The notes under the pieces were generated by a model. That model was not told where the DNA came from. It ran no database searches and saw only the letters and a list, made by a program, of their open reading frames with translations. A DNA stretch of 36,385 bases from Sphingomonas sanguinis (GTDB lineage: Bacteria; Pseudomonadota; Alphaproteobacteria; Sphingomonadales; Sphingomonadaceae): the NCBI RefSeq assembly GCF_001476905.1, contig NZ_LDTE01000055.1:1-36385 (forward strand), read 5' to 3'. The stretch's first letter is position 1, and each line of letters opens with the position of its first letter. Position numbers and translations under genes: made by a program. Positions 34,154-36,385 of this stretch are shown here, in pieces.

Positions 34154-34923
34154 CGCCCCGTCGGCAACCAGCTGAGATCCAGCCCCTCGAACCGGTCAAT
34201 ATAGCGCGCCTCGCGCACCAGTCGTGCTTCGTCGAGCAGGTGGACGCGGCCGCCCTCGCGCTTGATCAGCGCCTCGTCCTCCAACTGGCGCAGCATCCGG
34301 TTCACATGCACCGCGGTCAGGCCGATCGCGTCGCCCATCTCTTCCTGGGTCAGGCCGGGGGCAAAGGACGCGCCGACATCCATGCCCGCCTGGCGCATCT
34401 GACCACGCAGCGACAGGAGCAGCGTCGCCACCCGCGCCCGCGCCGAGGTTCGGCCCAGCCCCGCCAGCCGATCGGTGGTGATGACCCGCTCGATCTGGTT
34501 GAGCACCAGGATCAGGCTGAGCAGACGGGGATGATCGGTCGCTAGCATCCCGATCTGCGACCGGTCGAAGGGACAGACGACCGCGTTCGACACTGCCACC
34601 ACCGTATCGGGCGAGCGGCCATAGATCAGCGCCGAGAGTGCGAAGAGATCGCCGGGAAACAGGAAGCGGACGATCTGGCGACTGCCATCGTCGAGCAGGA
34701 CATAGCACATCAACATGCCCTGCTGCACGACGAACAGCTCCTCGCCGCGCATCTGTTCGTCCATCAACACCGTACCGCGTCGGATCGCCCGAGGGCGTTC
34801 CTCCAGTCGCGACAGCGTGGCGCGTTCGGCCGGGGTCAGCGAAACCCATTTGTCCAGGCGATCCGCAAGCCCGAAATTCGACACCAGCACCTCATCCCCC
34901 GAGCGGACGAGTGCCTTAGCCAT
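34150..34923 (-). CDS. Crp/Fnr family transcriptional regulator
   Basis: A 257-residue regulator: N-terminal cyclic-nucleotide-binding-like barrel (about 25-145, with GEELFVVQQGMLMCYVLLDDGSRQIVRFLFPGDLFAL), a dimer helix (about 130-170), and a winged helix-turn-helix (about 180-235, LTQEEMGDAIGLTAVHVNRMLRQLEDEALI). The recognition helix has V-H-V-N-R where FNR has E-T-I-S-R, so its DNA target may differ from classic FNR. No N-terminal Cys cluster for an Fe-S centre is present. ATG at 34923 is preferred to the preceding TTG. Effector and targets are unknown. A near-FNR box lies just upstream of its start. Confidence 0.9.
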   Translation of the reverse strand: MAKALVRSGDEVLVSNFGLADRLDKWVSLTPAERATLSRLEERPRAIRRGTVLMDEQMRGEELFVVQQGMLMCYVLLDDGSRQIVRFLFPGDLFALSALIYGRSPDTVVAVSNAVVCPFDRSQIGMLATDHPRLLSLILVLNQIERVITTDRLAGLGRTSARARVATLLLSLRGQMRQAGMDVGASFAPGLTQEEMGDAIGLTAVHVNRMLRQLEDEALIKREGGRVHLLDEARLVREARYIDRFEGLDLSWLPTGR

Positions 34924-34941
34924 CAAGGGCGGGTGGCCGCA

Positions 34942-34955
34942 TTAATATGTATCAA
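34942..34955. promoter_or_regulatory. FNR/FixK-like box upstream of the Crp/Fnr gene
   Basis: TTAATATGTATCAA (TTGATACATATTAA on the minus strand) matches the FNR consensus TTGAT-N4-ATCAA except for one base in one half-site. It ends 19 bases before the Crp/Fnr start codon, so it would overlap the promoter and could mediate (auto)repression. Confidence 0.55.
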
Positions 34956-35049
34956 CCGTGTCTTTTCTTGGGACCGGGCGGAGTTTTGCCGGTCCCGGCC
35001 CGCCGCGACCCTTGGCGGTGGCGCGCGGCTGGGCTAGGACGACCGGTCT

Positions 35050-36330
35050 ATGGACCGTATCCTTATTCGCGGCGGCAACCGGCTGTCGGGCCGCCTGAAG
35101 ATCTCGGGCGCAAAGAACGCCGCGCTCACTTTGATGCCCTGCGCGATCCTGACCGACGAACCGGTCACGCTGCGCAACTTGCCGCGCCTGGCCGATGTCG
35201 ACGGGTTCGGCCATCTGCTGAACCAGATCGGCGCATCGACCCGTGTCGAGGGGACGCGGCCCGAAGATTTCGGCCGGGTCATGACGATCCGGGCGGGCCA
35301 GCTCTTCTCGACCGAGGCGCCGTACGACATCGTGCGCAAGATGCGCGCGTCGATCCTGGTGCTCGGCCCGATCCTGGCGCGCGCGGGCGAGGCGCGGGTG
35401 TCGCTGCCCGGCGGCTGCGCGATCGGCAACCGTCCGATCGACCTTCACCTGAAGGCGCTGGAAGCGATCGGCGCGGAGATCGAGCTGACCGCCGGTTACG
35501 TGAAGGCCAGCGCGCCCGGCGGCCGCCTATCGGGCGGACGCTATACCTTCCCGGTGGTGTCGGTCGGCGCGACCGAGAATGCGCTGATGGCGGCGGTGAC
35601 TGCCAAGGGCACCTCGGTGCTAGGCAATGCCGCGCGCGAGCCCGAGATTGTCGACCTGTGCCGCCTGCTGATCGCGATGGGTGCGCGGATCGACGGCATC
35701 GGTACAGAAACGCTGACCATCGAGGGTGTCCACCGGCTGCACGGCGCGACCTATTCGGTGATGCCCGATCGGATCGAGGCGGGCAGCTATGCCTGTGCCG
35801 CAGCGATTACCGGCGGCGACCTGGAACTGGTCGGCGCCTGTGCCGATGACATGCGCGCAACGCTCTCGGCGCTGACCGAGGCGGGCGTGACGGTCGAGGA
35901 AAGCCGCGATTCGATCCGCGTGAAGGCCGATGGTTCGCTCCAGCCGCTGACCCTGTCGACCGCACCCTATCCGGGTTTCGCCACCGACATGCAGGCGCAG
36001 TTCATGGCGATGTTGTGCAAGGCCGAGGGCACCAGCACCCTGACCGAGACGATCTTCGAGAACCGTTACATGCACGTGCCCGAGCTGGCGCGGATGGGCG
36101 CGGACATCCAGGTCCATGGCCGCACCGCAATGGTGAAGGGCGTGAACAAGCTGACCGGCGCGCCGGTGATGGCAACCGACCTGCGCGCTTCGATGAGCCT
36201 GATCCTCGCCGGTCTGGCCGCCGAGGGCGAGACGTCGGTGTCCCGCGTCTATCACCTCGACCGGGGTTACGAACGTCTGGAAGAGAAGCTGTCGGCCGTC
36301 GGTGCCGATATCGAGCGCGTCGGCGACTGA
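35050..36330 (+). CDS. murA: UDP-N-acetylglucosamine 1-carboxyvinyltransferase MurA
   Basis: First committed step of peptidoglycan synthesis: transfers enolpyruvate from PEP to UDP-GlcNAc in the cytoplasm. The 426-residue protein has Lys22-Asn23 in SGAKNAAL and the active-site Cys123 in [16 protein letters not shown] (the fosfomycin target; Cys, not Asp, so the drug-sensitive form). The second-domain segments [29 protein letters not shown] and [17 protein letters not shown] are family landmarks. Length is normal. It is divergent from the Crp/Fnr gene across a 126-base gap and followed by a family B repeat. Confidence 0.97.
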   Translation: MDRILIRGGNRLSGRLKISGAKNAALTLMPCAILTDEPVTLRNLPRLADVDGFGHLLNQIGASTRVEGTRPEDFGRVMTIRAGQLFSTEAPYDIVRKMRASILVLGPILARAGEARVSLPGGCAIGNRPIDLHLKALEAIGAEIELTAGYVKASAPGGRLSGGRYTFPVVSVGATENALMAAVTAKGTSVLGNAAREPEIVDLCRLLIAMGARIDGIGTETLTIEGVHRLHGATYSVMPDRIEAGSYACAAAITGGDLELVGACADDMRATLSALTEAGVTVEESRDSIRVKADGSLQPLTLSTAPYPGFATDMQAQFMAMLCKAEGTSTLTETIFENRYMHVPELARMGADIQVHGRTAMVKGVNKLTGAPVMATDLRASMSLILAGLAAEGETSVSRVYHLDRGYERLEEKLSAVGADIERVGD

Positions 36331-36336
36331 CCAAAA

Positions 36337-36385
36337 TCCTCCCCGGCACGGGGAGGGGGACCACCGCGCAGCGGTGGTGGAGGGG
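36337..36385. repeat. Intergenic palindromic repeat, family B, copy 3 (cut by window edge)
   Basis: CCTCCCC-GGCAC-GGGGAGG followed by GGGACCACCGCGCAGCGGTGGTGGAGGGG repeats the first half of the element at 24209 almost base for base. It begins seven bases after the murA stop and continues past the window. Confidence 0.8.

Overview
The window is a stretch of GC-rich (strong G/C third-position bias) alphaproteobacterial chromosome. Gene content and order point to a sphingomonad (Sphingomonas or a close relative): class I lysyl-tRNA synthetase, mnmE-mnmG-rsmG-parA-parB-holA, an OprB-type porin, an imuA-imuB-dnaE2 mutasome and CTCCCC-type intergenic palindromes. The genus is inferred from protein sequence and gene order; no database was searched. 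I see no phage, insertion sequence, CRISPR array or rRNA.

Region 1 (1-8460) looks like the origin-proximal segregation locus. lysK, a convergent dienelactone hydrolase and a small DUF6489-like gene precede mnmE, then mnmG-rsmG-parA-parB run in one direction with ATGA start/stop overlaps. Three parS-like 16-mers lie at 46-61, 4138-4153 and 6591-6606, the last inside the rsmG reading frame. A perfect DnaA 9-mer sits ten bases from the first. Region 2 (8462-13000) is a minus-strand cluster reading lipoprotein (DUF3576) - leuS - lptE - holA.

Region 3 (13200-18100) holds a small exported beta-rich protein, a ThiE/TenI-like gene divergent from yggS and a HAD phosphatase, then ribA and xth on the minus strand overlapping by four bases (TTGA). 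Region 4 (17930-20720) has a possible structured RNA with its own terminator, then lolA, an OprB porin and clpS, all minus strand.

Region 5 (20800-26760) is the SOS mutasome imuA-imuB-dnaE2, with an exact alphaproteobacterial LexA box (GTTC-N7-GTTC) directly before imuA, and a divergent tRNA-Gly(GCC). A palindromic repeat between imuB and dnaE2 supplies the dnaE2 ribosome-binding site.

Region 6 (26880-34150) is an accessory/stress set: VOC protein, GNAT, YdfG-like SDR, FrnE/DsbA-like oxidoreductase, zinc-free MsrB, renalase-like flavoprotein, KatG and a DCC thiol protein. Several of these deal with oxidised thiols, methionine, peroxide or flavin/NAD chemistry. Region 7 (34150-36385) has a Crp/Fnr regulator with a near-FNR box beside its start codon, then murA and the beginning of another palindromic repeat cut by the window edge.

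I did not find a clearly novel multi-gene system. The best leads are regulatory or structural: the parS/DnaA cluster, the mutasome control elements, and the candidate structured RNA between lolA and xth.
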